Assembly (NCBI RefSeq): GCF_902459465.1
Contig: NC_047066.1
Span: 21,517,047 to 21,581,046, forward strand
Length of the DNA stretch: 64,000 nt
Direction: 5' to 3'
Origin: Asterias rubens
Lineage: Eukaryota > Echinodermata > Asteroidea > Forcipulatida > Asteriidae
Position numbers and translations under genes: made by a program. The notes beneath the pieces were generated by a model, which was not told where the DNA came from, did not search any database, and worked only from the letters and a program-made list of their open reading frames with translations. Positions 30,493-42,400 of this stretch are shown in pieces (the first letter of the stretch is position 1; each line of letters begins with the position of its first letter).

Positions 30493-30523
30493 TTTTTTTT
30501 TTTTTTTTTTTGGGGGGGGGGGG
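30493..30523. repeat. T19-G12 homopolymer junction
   Basis: Nineteen T directly followed by twelve G. Highly error-prone in sequencing; the G run can form a quadruplex only with partner runs, which are not seen nearby. Confidence 0.9.
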
Positions 30524-32260
30524 TGTTGATACTGCAGAAACTAACGCACACATATCAATTATTGAGTTGAGGGTGGTCTCCTCCTATATATCACGCGTTC
30601 TGCACAAACGGCTCACGTAGTGAAGAGCCTTGGACTGCTTGACCAGTGTACGTCAGCAACAAGCTTAATTGCAATATCACGTAGAACTGTAATCAAGTAA
30701 AGGAAAGGGAGAAAGTAATACAACAAAACATACCAAATTAATCCAGCCGTGCCAAAGTGTATCTGCGATTGATCTTTCGATGCTTAAGTGCTATGGTAGC
30801 TCCGGCATACGGTCATGGTGGTTTCCTTATGTATCCAAATATTGAAGTCTTTCACATATTTTAACTGAATTAAAAGAACACCCATTTTAGAGACCATAGC
30901 GGTCACAACGAAATGTCCATTAGATTTAACCTACTTTTATTTGCACAACGAGGTCATAGTGAAACTCATGTATAGAATAGACATTTCCAAATGTTTTCCC
31001 CCGGCATACTATTTATGCACATATACTTCCAAATATTTCTCACATTGGCATACTATTTATACATTGTGAAACACAACAAAACAATTCTTTCACTAAATAC
31101 TTTGCTTTTACAGAAAGTTAAAGATCACATTTCAACATTCAATAGTAGCCATATGGAAAACTTGTGATAATTTTTACAAAAATAAGTGAGAGCTTCGAGA
31201 ACTAATACAGCTGTTAATAACGGTAAAGGGGATTAAACAACACTGTAATACTGGAACTAATTAAACAATTACGTTTTATGGAACAAGTTCGATACCTGTA
31301 GTATTGATCATTGCTCATGACGCGTGATAATGGTCACACTTGGTCCTTGCGCCCGGCAATGCCATAATTGAAACACTTTATGAAGTCCTTGGGCACTCAT
31401 TAGTGGTGTGACATAAAAGAGGAACCGTAATTGCTTGATGTGATGGAGTGGTGAAAGTTACACTGTAGATGCCTTGCCTCGGTGATTTCCCATTGATAGG
31501 TAGAATGCTAGGAATGTAGACCTTCCTACTGATCTGATGAGTGGACTGTCCCCCAAAGCAAAGCAGTAAAAGGGAGACTATAGACCACAAGGAAAGACAA
31601 ACGCTTGTAACATTTCTAATACCTTATCATGGAGACCCAAGAACAATAGCCACGAAGTGTGTTCACAAGGGGACAACCAAAGGGAAGAATTTCCCCCACA
31701 ATGAACTTTTGTGAACTTTTGCAAGAGAATGTCAAAGGAAGGATATACTAAAAAATAAAATAGAATACAAGAACAAATGAAAAGGGAATGGTTCTTGCGA
31801 ATGTGTGATCAAAGGTACACCATGACTGATGGTGTACCCCCACTTATCTCTTCATTGCGTGCTTGGCATTTCAGGCATTCTTCAGGGGATTTTAGGGGGT
31901 GAGGCTATACTCATGAAGAAAGGAAACTAGTGTGTTAAAGTATGTGAGCATTTGTGTTGGGATACCCTCTTCACAAAATATTCATCATGTATAGTTTCCA
32001 GAGTTTCAGGTATCTAGCTCAAGGGATATGTACTGCTCAAGTCTTACAAGCACGCCACTGCTAACAATGGCATTTAACCCGGGTCCTGGGACTATGCCAA
32101 ACGATGTACAATAGGTTTCATCAGGTTAACTTCTAATCTGGCTCATTTTGCTGACCACACCCAACAGATTGTTCTCAGCAGATTTCATTACCAGATGGGT
32201 GGACCTTTACACAAGTGCTATCCCTTCTACATAACTCTCTTAATGTAAAAGCGTGAAAAA
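30524..32260. other. Non-coding stretch, no gene seen
   Basis: A short hairpin 'ggtacaccatgactgatggt' near 31814. A hydrophobic minus-strand frame at 31378-31590 has no ATG start and is not accepted as a gene. Nothing else can be supported. Confidence 0.45.
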
Positions 32261-32480
32261 CACCACTCTTTACATTTCGAGTTGTCCCTCTACGGTGGCT
32301 CTTTAAACAGAAAAGTGGCAATCACTCTTAAAGGGGTTTCACTCCAGAAGGACAGAGTGAAAAATCACTCAAAAAGATGCAAACTTCAAATCCAAAAAGA
32401 GTGGAAGACCACTCGGAAAAGAGTTGTCCCTCATTATTATGGCTCTTCAAAGAGTGCTTTTTCACTCTTTTGTATTTAGA
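32260..32480. repeat. AAAGAGTG-rich repeat
   Basis: Many copies of 'aagagtg' or 'cactctt' in both orientations. 'gagttgtccctc...ggctctt' is repeated near 32279 and 32421. Possibly a degenerate MITE; borders unclear. Confidence 0.5.
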
Positions 32481-32749
32481 GAGCAAGCTGACCCCCGGGC
32501 TCCTGGTCATTGATGACCCAGTACCTCAGTCCACAGACACCCACATACAACTTAAATCTTCTCGGTCAAGTATGAGCTGGACAAACAGAGTTCCTTGCTC
32601 GATAGATAAACAAACAGGGTATCATCTTATGTGACAAATCCTTACCGGTCAAAACCGTGACTTCGGACTTACTTTCCGTTCCATATTTAGCTCTTGATAA
32701 ATCCTCTATCAAAACCGTCGCTGAAAAGAAATCTCTCGGTGACACCATT

Positions 32750-32900
32750 AGACTTGTGGACAAGTCGTTCATGTGTGAACGGAGTAGAAGTCGGGCAGCG
32801 CGCAGTAGTCGCGCAACCCGTAGTTCGCGCGGAGAGCATCGCTGCAACTCGACATCTCACACCGCGTGGGACCATAAACGACTTGTCCACAAGTCTATGA
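32750..32900. mobile_element. Palindromic MITE, family H
   Basis: Arms 'gacttgtggacaagtcgttc' and 'aaacgacttgtccacaagtc' bracket a GC-rich middle with 'gcagtagtcgcgcaacccg'. Each arm is itself partly palindromic ('acttgtggacaagt'). An open frame crosses it but has no other support. Confidence 0.7.
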
Positions 32901-33839
32901 CACCAAGCACTCGCAGGACCGTGTGTAAAGAATACCACCAAGCCGATATCACATTTCAGTTTATAAGTGTGCCACACGAATACCAGATTTACACACACGC
33001 AAATCCCTCTCATTTGGTGTACAATTTCGAGCATGTTTGTTACCTCTATCCCCCGTGGATTAAAATAAAATCGACCCCGATCACGTAGCAGAATAGTTGA
33101 TGAGACAACAAATGGTTTTAGGTATGGGATATTCGCGATTTAAGCCGTAAAGCCCCCTGGGGATGAGGGTAAATACACCAGGATCACGATTCCGGTTAAC
33201 CGAAATATTCATTTGAAAACTAAATCTTTCTGGCGCGGTAAGCTTCATGCATGTATCATGGACACACGATACTAGACCAAAGGAGAAAACAAGGCTATAG
33301 GAAAAAATGCACTGTCAGGTATTGAAGAAGAAAAACAAATGACTATGGCGTCTCATGGATCCAGCGTTCAATTTCATCATGAATGGGTACTGCACTCTGG
33401 ACAAATGTTGGCCGCCTTCTCTCAATTTCTTCATTGAACGGACACTCTGGACACAATTTGGCCGCCTTCTTAGAAATGTTTTGATTCTTTACAAAGACGA
33501 CCTATATACCTTTAAAACATACGAAATTTGCCATGAAGCTCAATGCCTATGTGCCCAACACCTTTTCTTACCTTGGCTAGCAAATGCAAATAAAACGTCT
33601 GCTCAATTTAATTAAGATTTCGAGTTTCAAGTTTCAACCGGCGTGGGTTTTGTCTATGGTTCCTAGAAGTCACAATAATTACCATGAGCGAAGACAAAAC
33701 GGGGGCCTCATTATGTAAAATAAACACTTATAAATATAAATTTAAAAAAACTTGTGTCACGTGTTTACAAACGTGCACCCCCCCTCTCATGAAACCTTTA
33801 CTTTTCTCCCTAAAACAAGAATAGTCTTACAACACGAAA

Positions 33840-34320
33840 GAACAAACTGGGGTCATGCCCCCCTGCCTGCCCCCGCGGTCCCATACCCCCCTGCCCCCGC
33901 GGTCCCCTGACTGGCCGCTGACGCATTAAAGCATAATATTATATCGTAGACGACCTTTATCATGTTACACCAACATCGTTTTCACTGAACCCAGAACACT
34001 ATAGAAGGGTAGACTAGATAATAGACCTTTTCGCAAATACCGGGGCGCGCGCGTAAAGCTTGGAATTAGGTGCATTGTGGTCTTGCTGGTATCCAAATTT
34101 GATCCATATATATCCCACAATGCACCTCATTCAACAGTCTGCGCTTGCGCATTGGTATTTGCGATAAGGTCTATGCTACAACCCGGCCCAACGTTCTTTT
34201 CACTCGTCCCCCAACGACACGAAAACGAGTCAGGGCATGCCCCCGGGGACACCCAGACGCACTATGGGGGCATGCCCCCGCGCGAGGACACCCGGACGCA
34301 CTGCCGTGTCAATTTCACCG
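33840..34320. repeat. C-rich short repeats around a hairpin element
   Basis: 'cccgcggtccc' is repeated near 33874 and 33896, and 'ggcatgcccccg' near 34234 and 34269 with 'cagacgcactatggg' / 'cggacgcactgcc'. They surround the MITE at 34021-34174. No gene is supported. Confidence 0.5.
34021..34174. mobile_element. Palindromic MITE, family I
   Basis: Ends 'tagaccttttcgcaaatacc' and 'ggtatttgcgataaggtcta'. The centre is 'ggtgcattgtgg' against 'ccacaatgcacc'. A partial relative may be 'gggtatttgcgaaaggctat' near 61643. Confidence 0.85.
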
Positions 34321-34334
34321 AACTCTTTCCAACT

Positions 34335-34475
34335 TATCATTAATCTTGACTTTAGGACGAGTCCCAGCCTTGCACTGTAATGTCTAAACCTTAAGATTGA
34401 TCCTAAGTTAAGACTAGTTACTCGTTCTAACTCAAGATAGGATTGATCCTAGCGTTTCGAGAAATCGGCTGCCGG
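34335..34475. mobile_element. Palindromic MITE, family E
   Basis: Contains 'ttaggacgagtcccagcctt', 'gttactcgttctaactcaag', 'ataggattgatcctagcgtt' and ends 'gagaaatcggctgccg'. A close relative lies at 53912-54066, and halves lie at 2905-2960 and 58478-58562. Confidence 0.7.
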
Positions 34476-34488
34476 GGGGGGGGGGGGG
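34474..34488. repeat. Poly(G) tract
   Basis: Fifteen G at the end of the family E element. Length uncertain. Confidence 0.85.
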
Positions 34489-34688
34489 ATGCCAAGGGGA
34501 CCCGCTTGACACACTTGCTCTATTACATCATAAAAGTGCTTATACTGCCAGACTTGCATCATGCCGTCGAGGCTGGATGTATAAAACAGTAGGTTCTCTT
34601 CGCGTGATGATCAATCATATCATATTATTACTGTTCATGCAGAAAACTTGAGAAAACATGACTACAAAAGTATACTGCGAGTCCACAC

Positions 34689-35080
34689 TTAAAGGAACAC
34701 GTTGCCTTGGATCGGTCGAGTTGGTCTTTGAAAAGCGTTTGTAACCATTTGTTATAAAATTGATATGGTTAGAAAGATGTTGTAAAAGTAGAATACAATG
34801 ATCTACACAAATATGCCTCAAAATTGCGTGGTTTTCGTTTTACCTCGTTGACTAACACGGTCGGCCATTTATGGGAGTCAGAAAGTTGACTCCCATAAAT
34901 GCCCGACCGTGTTAATTCGCGACGTAAAATGAAAACCGTGCAATTTTGAGTGATACTTGTGTGGATCATTATATTCTACTTTTAAAGCATCTTTCCAACC
35001 ATATACATTTCATAACAAACGGTTTCAAACGCTTTTTTATAGACCAACTCGTCCGATCCAAGGCAACGTGTTCCTTTAAA
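34689..35080. mobile_element. Palindromic MITE, family A (long form)
   Basis: Ends 'taaaggaacacgttgccttg' and 'caaggcaacgtgttccttta'. The centre is 'ggccatttatgggagtcaga' against 'ttgactcccataaatgcccg'. Same long form as 27771-28157. Confidence 0.92.
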
Positions 35081-35521
35081 CTCGTAATAAACAGGACTGA
35101 AAGTATACATGAAAAACTTCCAATCAAGTTCACTAAAAACAAAACTACCATTGTATCCGGAATGTTTTCAATTTGCTCTAAATCTGAGTGGGATGGTCTA
35201 GGCTCCGGAAGCATCACCCATTATCAAATAATGCAAAGTGCTCCGGCTCGGTCAGGCAAGACCGACGCTCGGACACTCGGCACCTTCTAGAAATTGGCGT
35301 GAAAGGGTTCACGTTGATTCTTTTAGTGTTGGAGGCGTGTTGGAAGGGAAGGTGTTCCGTGCACGCTACGGGGCGATCCGAAGGTCAAATAAGAAGATGG
35401 AGAGTAGTTATTGACAAGGATGCTCTTTGTATCGATCGAAGGAGGAGACTCGCGTGCGGGCAATAACCTGAATAAGGAGGTCAATGGTTCACCAAAATCC
35501 TTCTTAGATGTATGAACCGTT

Positions 35522-35907
35522 TAAAGGCAGTGGACACTTTTGGTAATTGTCAAAGACTAGCCTTCATCGTTGGTGTATCTCAACATATGCATAAAATAAC
35601 AAACCTGTGAAAATTTGAGCTCAATCGGTCATCGAAGTTGCGAGATAATAATGAAAGCAAAATAACCCTTGCAACACGAAGTTGTGTGCGTTTGGATGGT
35701 TGATTTCGAGACCTCAAGTTCTAAACTTGAGGTCTCGAAATCAAATTCGTGGAAAATTAATTCTTTCTCGAAAACTATGACACTTCAGAGGGAGCCATGT
35801 CTCACAATGTTTTATACCATCAACCTCTCCCCATTACTCATTGCCAAGTGAGGTTTTACGCTAATAATTATTTTGAGTAATTACCAATAGTGTCCACTGC
35901 CTTTAAC
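35522..35907. mobile_element. Palindromic MITE, family B (full length)
   Basis: Ends 'aaaggcagtggacacttttg' and 'caatagtgtccactgccttt'. The centre is 'gatttcgagacctcaagttc' against 'gaacttgaggtctcgaaatc' with almost no loop. This is the best-preserved copy and can serve as a reference for the family. Confidence 0.92.
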
Positions 35908-38190
35908 ATCCAAATGCAGTACTTGGTTTTGACTCAGTCTAACTCTTTCTTCTTTTTTAGTACAAATGTTTACTCTGTTTGAGTTTCAGTAAACAGTATC
36001 CGACGGTCGTGAAATGACGTCACGGCTGGGACACTCAGCGAGCCTCTGACGTCACTATACCAACCACGTGTTTCTTCTTCGAGAACAACAACATTAATTA
36101 GCAGAGACTACGTGCACTGCGTTTCAGAACCGCTTCCCTTGCACTATTTGCCCGTTTTGTCCTTCTTAACCAATCCATTAGACGTGACCATTAGTCGAGG
36201 TTTCCTTGTGAAACGTCTTAAGGTAGTCTTTGATGAGATGAGGATAGATCAAATGTCTTTCATAAGATGGCATCACCATCCATCATTGTATTAAGAACCA
36301 TAAGGCCATTAATAATAAAAAATTAAGCAGATATCAAAAACTGCCTTAAAAAAGAAACTCCACTCTGTTTATATGCATGTAGTTAACGGTCTTGATAAAA
36401 GGGTAAATAGAATTTTAGCGGGCCCTTGTTTCTGAAAACGAGTCGTGCTACCATACAATTGGTCTGGTCCCCGCCATCGGTTTCCTTATGAAGCGTAGTG
36501 TGGTAACTTTGATTATGTTTCCCACACGTCACTTTGCCTTTAGTTATTAAACAAGGGATAGCATATCTGTCCCATTGATCAATATGTTGACAACAAAGAG
36601 AACAGTCTTCTTCTTCTTTTCGTGTCCAAACACTAGCTAATTATTATGTTTCAGCCAGAACTGAACACATAGCAATATCAGAGTACAGTGGACAAGTCAC
36701 TCTACACTTCGTCTCGGTTTGCTTAGGTTGGCTTTTTTTTATTGTGGCTATAGGGACAGCATTATACGTTTATGTGAATATTTGCGATTAGAAGCAAACA
36801 ATCAAGAATCTATAGTAAAATACGTTCGTTGTCCCTTTAAAGCTTCCGTAGTCTTTGGCTGTTTACTGTGACTATGTTTGTCCTTTTTGCAGACCATGTA
36901 CATTCGTGAATTCGTGAGTAAACTGTCAGATGCCGATTTCAGATCATATAAATTGATACTTACCTGGATCGTGTGGGTCCTAGCATTGCTCTCTTTATTC
37001 TGTATCCTATTACAGAAAAACGACATCAATAATTATTTTTAAGTAGGCAGTTAGTTAAGCCTGCAATAACACGGAAAGCTTAGACGAATCGACCCATAAG
37101 CACGCACTTTTTGGATAGCATCGAGCAAAAGTCACTCTGTGTCTCGTAAGTGTTTTTTCTTATCATGCGAGAGAATAACTTACGGTTTTTACGTTTCAAG
37201 AAAGCAACCGCCGAGTGCACCAGCAGTCTCTTGAAAAGGAACATTAATTGCAGAGCCTGGCTCTTTGGAATTGCTGGCGCTATTCAAGCTCAAATTATAG
37301 GTCATAAAACTGATTCCATCACGGTTCGAGCGATCACTGAATACTGTATGTGACAGGACAGCACAAACTCGGATAAAAGCAACCTCCGTCGTGGGTTAAT
37401 TATTAAGTTACATGATTCAAGATGGTCACTTTCTAATCTTGCAAACAAAACCTCAACTTCTAGTGCTAGAAGTTGAGTAAAATTATCTTTACGTATCAAA
37501 CACTTCCACCATTTCATCATCCGTATTACGGCTCACACCTATAAACTAATATTTACATACTTGGCCCCAGTAATCACACTTTTTATTGAAGTGCAACAAA
37601 CATCATTTATTACTTGAACTTGTTGAGCCGCTTTCTATAAAGGGCAGCCAAAAAGAAAAAATAATTCTACAAGGAATTGATTTAAAATCACGTTTGTAGG
37701 ATGTAGTGTCAACACTGTCTTCTAAACCGGTTTGATTTACGTGCTTACGTGTGTCACTCGCTAGTTAATTTCAGCAAGCATAGCGCGTCCCAACTTAACA
37801 TCCGTGACGGCATGAAAGAACTAGAAAACTCCCGTCTCGGTTTTCGTCATATAGCTTCTTGGAAAGTAAATCTAATCAAATTTTTAGACTACAAAACATC
37901 GATTGGTTTCGAGCGAGTGCAGTGAGCAAAGGATCTGGCGTCTATATACCGCGTGAAAAGCAACTGCAATTTAAATAATTGCTTGCATCGAAAGATAAAC
38001 CTTCTCTTATGTTGGTTCCGCCAAACTGCGCAAGAAGAAGTCCATTTTATTTAAACGGTGGTCGGATTTGTTGTTCCACTAAATGAGCATTTTCAACTTG
38101 AAGAGCAGTTTAGTTGTTGACAAAGACGAAAACAACGCACCTTTGAAATTTTGCCGACAAACTAATACAGAGCGTTCTCTTAACCAACTA
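35908..38190. other. Non-coding stretch, no gene seen
   Basis: No conserved exon or repeat with clear borders. A short inverted pair 'caacttctagtgctagaagt' lies at about 37454. Confidence 0.45.
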
Positions 38191-38197
38191 CTTGTAT

Positions 38198-38392
38198 TGG
38201 TTTGCGGTAACACCATGTGTGTATGTACTTGCCAGGTAGATTTTGTTCTGAGAGAAATGTCTTTCTTTATTCTACTACCGCGGAGTAGATGTTCGGGGTT
38301 CGGGAGACTTCTCAGTTTGTCCTGCAAGACAGTTCTCTTAGAACAAACTCTACCTTATACACCATGGTGTTATACCGCAAACCAAATATACA
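38198..38392. mobile_element. Palindromic MITE, family G
   Basis: Ends 'ggtttgcggtaacaccatg' and 'catggtgttataccgcaaac'. Inner arms 'aggtagattttgttctgaga' and 'tcttagaacaaactctacct'. A diverged relative, without a clean right end, lies at about 21115-21360 in the PEX12 intron ('ttggtttgtggtaacaccat', 'gccaggtagagtttgttctt'). Confidence 0.8.
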
Positions 38393-39712
38393 TTGATACC
38401 TCACCATGCAATGCCTCAAAATTAATCATATAAACTATTAACTTCAAACAAACAAAAAGACTCCCGAATAAAAACTGACCTAGATAGTGCCTGACCCATT
38501 ATGGGCCTACTCGGATACTGGTTTTACAATATTTTTAAAGTTGATTTAAACCAGTAAGTTTCACCCATTTCTCGGTCCTTTCAATTAGATTACTTGTCAA
38601 TATTGGAGTTAATACAACAGGAGAAATCCAATCACAATTCTATTTAAAAGTGAAGAAAATCAAATCAAATTGTAGATTTTAAAGTAATTGTTCAGAAACA
38701 AAAAGTCCACGTCTGTATAAGATTTCCAGACTGAGGTGAGTTGTGGATGCGAAATGAAAATAGGTAAAGTTTTACTTATTGTGATTGAATTTTGACAATA
38801 ATAAGCAGGACACCTAAAGTATTTAGGTCTACAAATAAATGAAAAAAACGCCAGTTAACAAGAAAAACATTCAAGTCACCACTTACTGGCATTATAAGAG
38901 CTTGATTTCTTTCAAAACAGCAACACACGTCCGCTTTAGGGAGCCTATGTATAAGAGGACAACTATTTCAGTCGTCTTCTTTGTATTTAATCAAACCCAC
39001 TATTTCACTCAAATGAAGGTAGAAAAGAGTGACCAACGTTCATGTGGAACAAACTAAACACGTTAAACTTTTATGGCTTGGTTTTCACAACAGTATTTTT
39101 GATAATCCAATAATATAACTGCTTTCGGAAAAGTCTAACTCAGTGCATTTGACTTTGGGCATACCACGTACTGCAATGTATTTATTAGTACAATGTGTAG
39201 CAAACTACCGTTTGGCCAAGGGTAAAACAGCTATTTAAAAACGAGAAAAAATTGTCTGCTTTCGTTTTCCTTCGAGACTCGGAACTTCCAAAAGCCTGTA
39301 ATATATATTTTTATGGAAGGACCGTTTGTAAAATTAGATGAAACTAAGTTAGCAAGAGTCCTTGAAGGTTAATAATGACAGAGGCCTAATTCACTCTACT
39401 CCCAATACGTGTTATTCATCGTAGTTCCTGAGTGACTACTGTAATGAAAATTCAGTTATGAATAAAAACCCATTATAGTTATGTAAGCATAACAAGACTA
39501 TAATGGTTCATTACTGAAGATGATTGGAACGCTGATGAGTGTCCTGCTTTTAATGAAGTTCCACCAATCATAATAATTGTGAAAGGAGAAAAAAATTTCC
39601 AATTTGGAGTGTTTTTGTGCAACAGGGAGAGAGAGCAACTACAGACCATGGCCCATTTGCATTTCCCAATCAACTGCCCCATCTCATTTCCACTCTATAC
39701 TTGTTTTTATAT
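38393..39712. other. Non-coding stretch, no gene seen
   Basis: AT-rich sequence. No exon or RNA gene supported. Confidence 0.45.
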
Positions 39713-39713
39713 T

Positions 39714-39966
39714 GGGTGCGTTCGATTAGCTTCCCAGGGTCTACCCCGCGGTGCTGCTCACTCGGGTGAGCCCCTGACAAGAGCTAAACGGTCACACTCG
39801 CTTATCGTGGTAACGACATGCACCTCGAGTCACCCACAAGTGACACACTCCACGAGCAGGGCACTGGGGGCTGACCCGGGTGAGCCCCTGGAATGACATC
39901 AAAGCTTTCCGAACGCACCGGGGCAGACCGGGGTCGACACAGGGAAGCTAAAGGAACGCACCCAAT
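39714..39966. mobile_element. Palindromic MITE, family C (long form C2)
   Basis: Ends 'gggtgcgttcgattagcttc' and 'gaagctaaaggaacgcaccc'. Instead of the short-form centre it holds 'cactcgggtgagcccctgac', 'aagagctaaacg' and 'gggtgagcccctggaatgac', then 'gaacgcaccggggcagaccg'. The terminal motif therefore appears again inside, as if one element inserted in another. Related copies at 43798-44050 and 61323-61560. Confidence 0.85.
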
Positions 39967-40336
39967 GAGCACTTTAGGCGACATGCGTATTAAAAAATAC
40001 ACGCTAGGTTGACCTAGAGGTTTCTTCCCTGCATGCCGTCCACTTCCCGGACCGGAACCTTGCATTTGGATTTGGGTGTTTAGTCCTTATACCTGACCAA
40101 TACTGCATGGGTTTACCTTTGGGTTTGTGTTGACATTATTCTCCTTAGACCTAGGTCACAGCATGGCGATAGAATTAGATGGTTGTTTTTGTGCTTGAGG
40201 CTCCCATTAAAACACATACTGTTTTGTATGAGACATTGCTCAACTCGCATGCCAGACGGCCACTTCAAGCCAAACTACTCTATATACTGCCAGTACCAAG
40301 AACTATAATGAACTGTCTTGGGCTTTCGGATTCAGA

Positions 40337-40504
40337 GGCCCTTTTCGAAACCACGGCTTTGGCTTTGGATTCGACTTCAGGCTCCAATCTTTCGTCAGCA
40401 GCCCTGAGTGCGTACGCAAAGCACGCGCAATATTGTCAAAACAACCGCGGGGTCAAGCTAACCTGAAATGAATCCAAAGCCGAAGTCGGGGTTTCGAAAG
40501 GGCC
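40337..40504. mobile_element. Palindromic MITE, family O
   Basis: Ends 'ggcccttttcgaaaccacgg' and 'ggggtttcgaaagggcc', continuing inward with 'ctttggctttggattc' against 'gaatccaaagcc'. The centre is GC-richer ('gcgtacgcaaagcacgcgca'). Single copy in the window. Confidence 0.85.
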
Positions 40505-41012
40505 AAAAAATGAGTTGCACTCCAGTAACATGTCGTCTACTATCGACCAAAGTACCTTTTTCTCAACGAAGGACGCTAAAAGGGGTATCTCGTTGTGAGA
40601 TTGCTTTTACTGAAAGCACTGTGTCAACCACTTAGAGACAGACACGGAAGATGGATAATCTAATACAAAACATCGGCAGGCGTACTTTATGAAGTGTTTA
40701 ACCACGTCGTTCACGGCTTTATTACGAAAACATGAGAAGACACACGTGTATTTGCGTAAACGTTGCCGTTTCACGAGGAGGTTATAAACCTTCGGGCTTT
40801 CAAATACAACACAGGCAGTTTTTGCTATGTTTGGAACGAGGCAAAAGGATAAAGGAAATAGCCCTACATCACGACGTGATGTCAAGAAATCATACTCAGA
40901 AATGTTGGAACTAGTTTAAATAGCCCCACTCCTCTCGCAGCAGATGCTCATTGTTATATGCTTTAAGTTGTTATATCGGCTGTGAGAAGTATAAAGATAT
41001 CAGATAGAAAAC

Positions 41013-41335
41013 TAGTGGGATTCGAACCCACGGCCACCACAACGACACTCTAAACAAAAATTCGTTTCACCACTAAATCCAGTGGCATTCTACTAGGCGG
41101 TGGGATTCAAACCACGACTCTGTTCTATTTAGATCAGATGTCTCACCACTTAATCCAGTAGTGGCATACTACTGAGATGGGACTCGAACCACGACCCCTC
41201 CATTCGAATGAAAATATTATGTCTTACCACTAAGTCCAATGGGATGGGATTCGATTCACGATCCCAATCTCTCTTACAGAACATGTCTTACCATGATGGC
41301 ACCCTACTCAATGGGATGCGATCCACGACCCGACC
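41013..41335 (-). repeat. Tandem array of degenerate tRNA-like units
   Basis: Four to five units of about 66-85 bp on the minus strand: 41013-41085, 41099-41164, 41174-41242, 41241-41317 and a partial at 41313-41335. Each starts near 'ccactggatttagtggtgaa' (A-box-like) and ends with a B-box such as 'gtgggttcgaatcccac', 'gtggtttgaatcccacc', 'gtggttcgagtcccatc' or 'gtgaatcgaatcccatcc'. Units differ enough to be old. The stems of a full cloverleaf are not convincing, so these are tRNA-derived repeats and not active tRNA genes. Confidence 0.65.
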
Positions 41336-42089
41336 CTAGCCCTACATAGGACCCTTCCTCTGTACACAGATACAAACGAAAGTGTAAGGCCGCCAGGGCT
41401 AGACCCGACCCCTTGAACAAATTTATATTACCAATAAATCAAGTTATATTAGCACTAATACCGTAAATACATTCAACAACGGATTTCCAGGAAATGCCTG
41501 TGGGGATTCCTGGTGTGTGACTACCATGATATCAGGGGTGTGTATCAGGTCCAATTCTAAATCATTGAATCACTGACCAAAATATCTAATCTTTACGTTT
41601 TCATAGACTTGGAATGCTTCGTTTTAAGCGAATTCCACTGCGTTACAAAGGGAAACGGACGCGTTGCGTCACCCAAATTCACTTCGTATTCGCAGGGAAG
41701 TTTTAACCGGATTTTAGTTGGCATTCAACAAGGCGTTCTATCGTCTGATATCTCCTTTGGCGGGTAAAACCATTCAGCGTCAATGTGCTACTTGAGTCAA
41801 TGCAAGGGAAATACGTGTATGCCACACCAAATGAAAAGGTAATATGTATGGACGCTCTGATCAATCTGTTAGAAATGTTCCTCACTGATGGATTTTCACA
41901 CTTAAGATCCTCAGACTTTCTACATTAGAGAGAGACAAACCTTTCAATATAAACTTCACATTGGTAATGTGTATAGACTGGTTCTCAAAGCTTGGCAAGT
42001 CCATAGGGCGATGCTAAATCAATACTCGGTGTTCGATATATAGGGTATGGCGTACTCCCTTCTTTTAATGCTGTTTTAAGGTGGATCTG

Positions 42090-42400
42090 TGTATATACAG
42101 TACACGTCCACAGAATGTTGGGACTTGAAACACTGTATGGACATTATCACACAGTGTTTTTTTATACAGCGAAAAATGGGGTGTTAAAAATGACACGAAG
42201 TGTTGACCAATAGATTACCGAAGATTAGGCTGGTGTTAATATTACACCAATGTAACAGTTGTTGCAGAAATGTGTGTTATTTTAACACCCTAAGGTGTAA
42301 ATTGTATTTCCTTTTGGTATCTATAAAGTGATATGGACAACACCCACGGTGTAAAATTAACACTACAGTTTTTGCAGTAGGCCTAGTGTTAAAGAATATG
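42090..42400. repeat. GTGTTAA-type repeat region
   Basis: Repeated short motifs 'gtgttaa', 'ttaacacc' and 'acggtgtaaaattaacact' in both orientations. Similar motifs recur at 62330-62530. Possibly a degenerate MITE family with no clear borders. Confidence 0.4.

Noticed and set aside
31378..31590. Signal-peptide-like minus-strand frame ('SLLLLCFGG')
   Set aside because: No in-frame ATG before the upstream stop and no recognised family; a spliced start could not be found.
32657..33088. 143-codon plus-strand frame
   Set aside because: It crosses a palindromic MITE and encodes low-complexity Arg/Ser; opposite-strand frames are equally long.
41013..41335. Functional tRNA gene cluster
   Set aside because: B-boxes are partly degenerate and acceptor stems do not pair convincingly.
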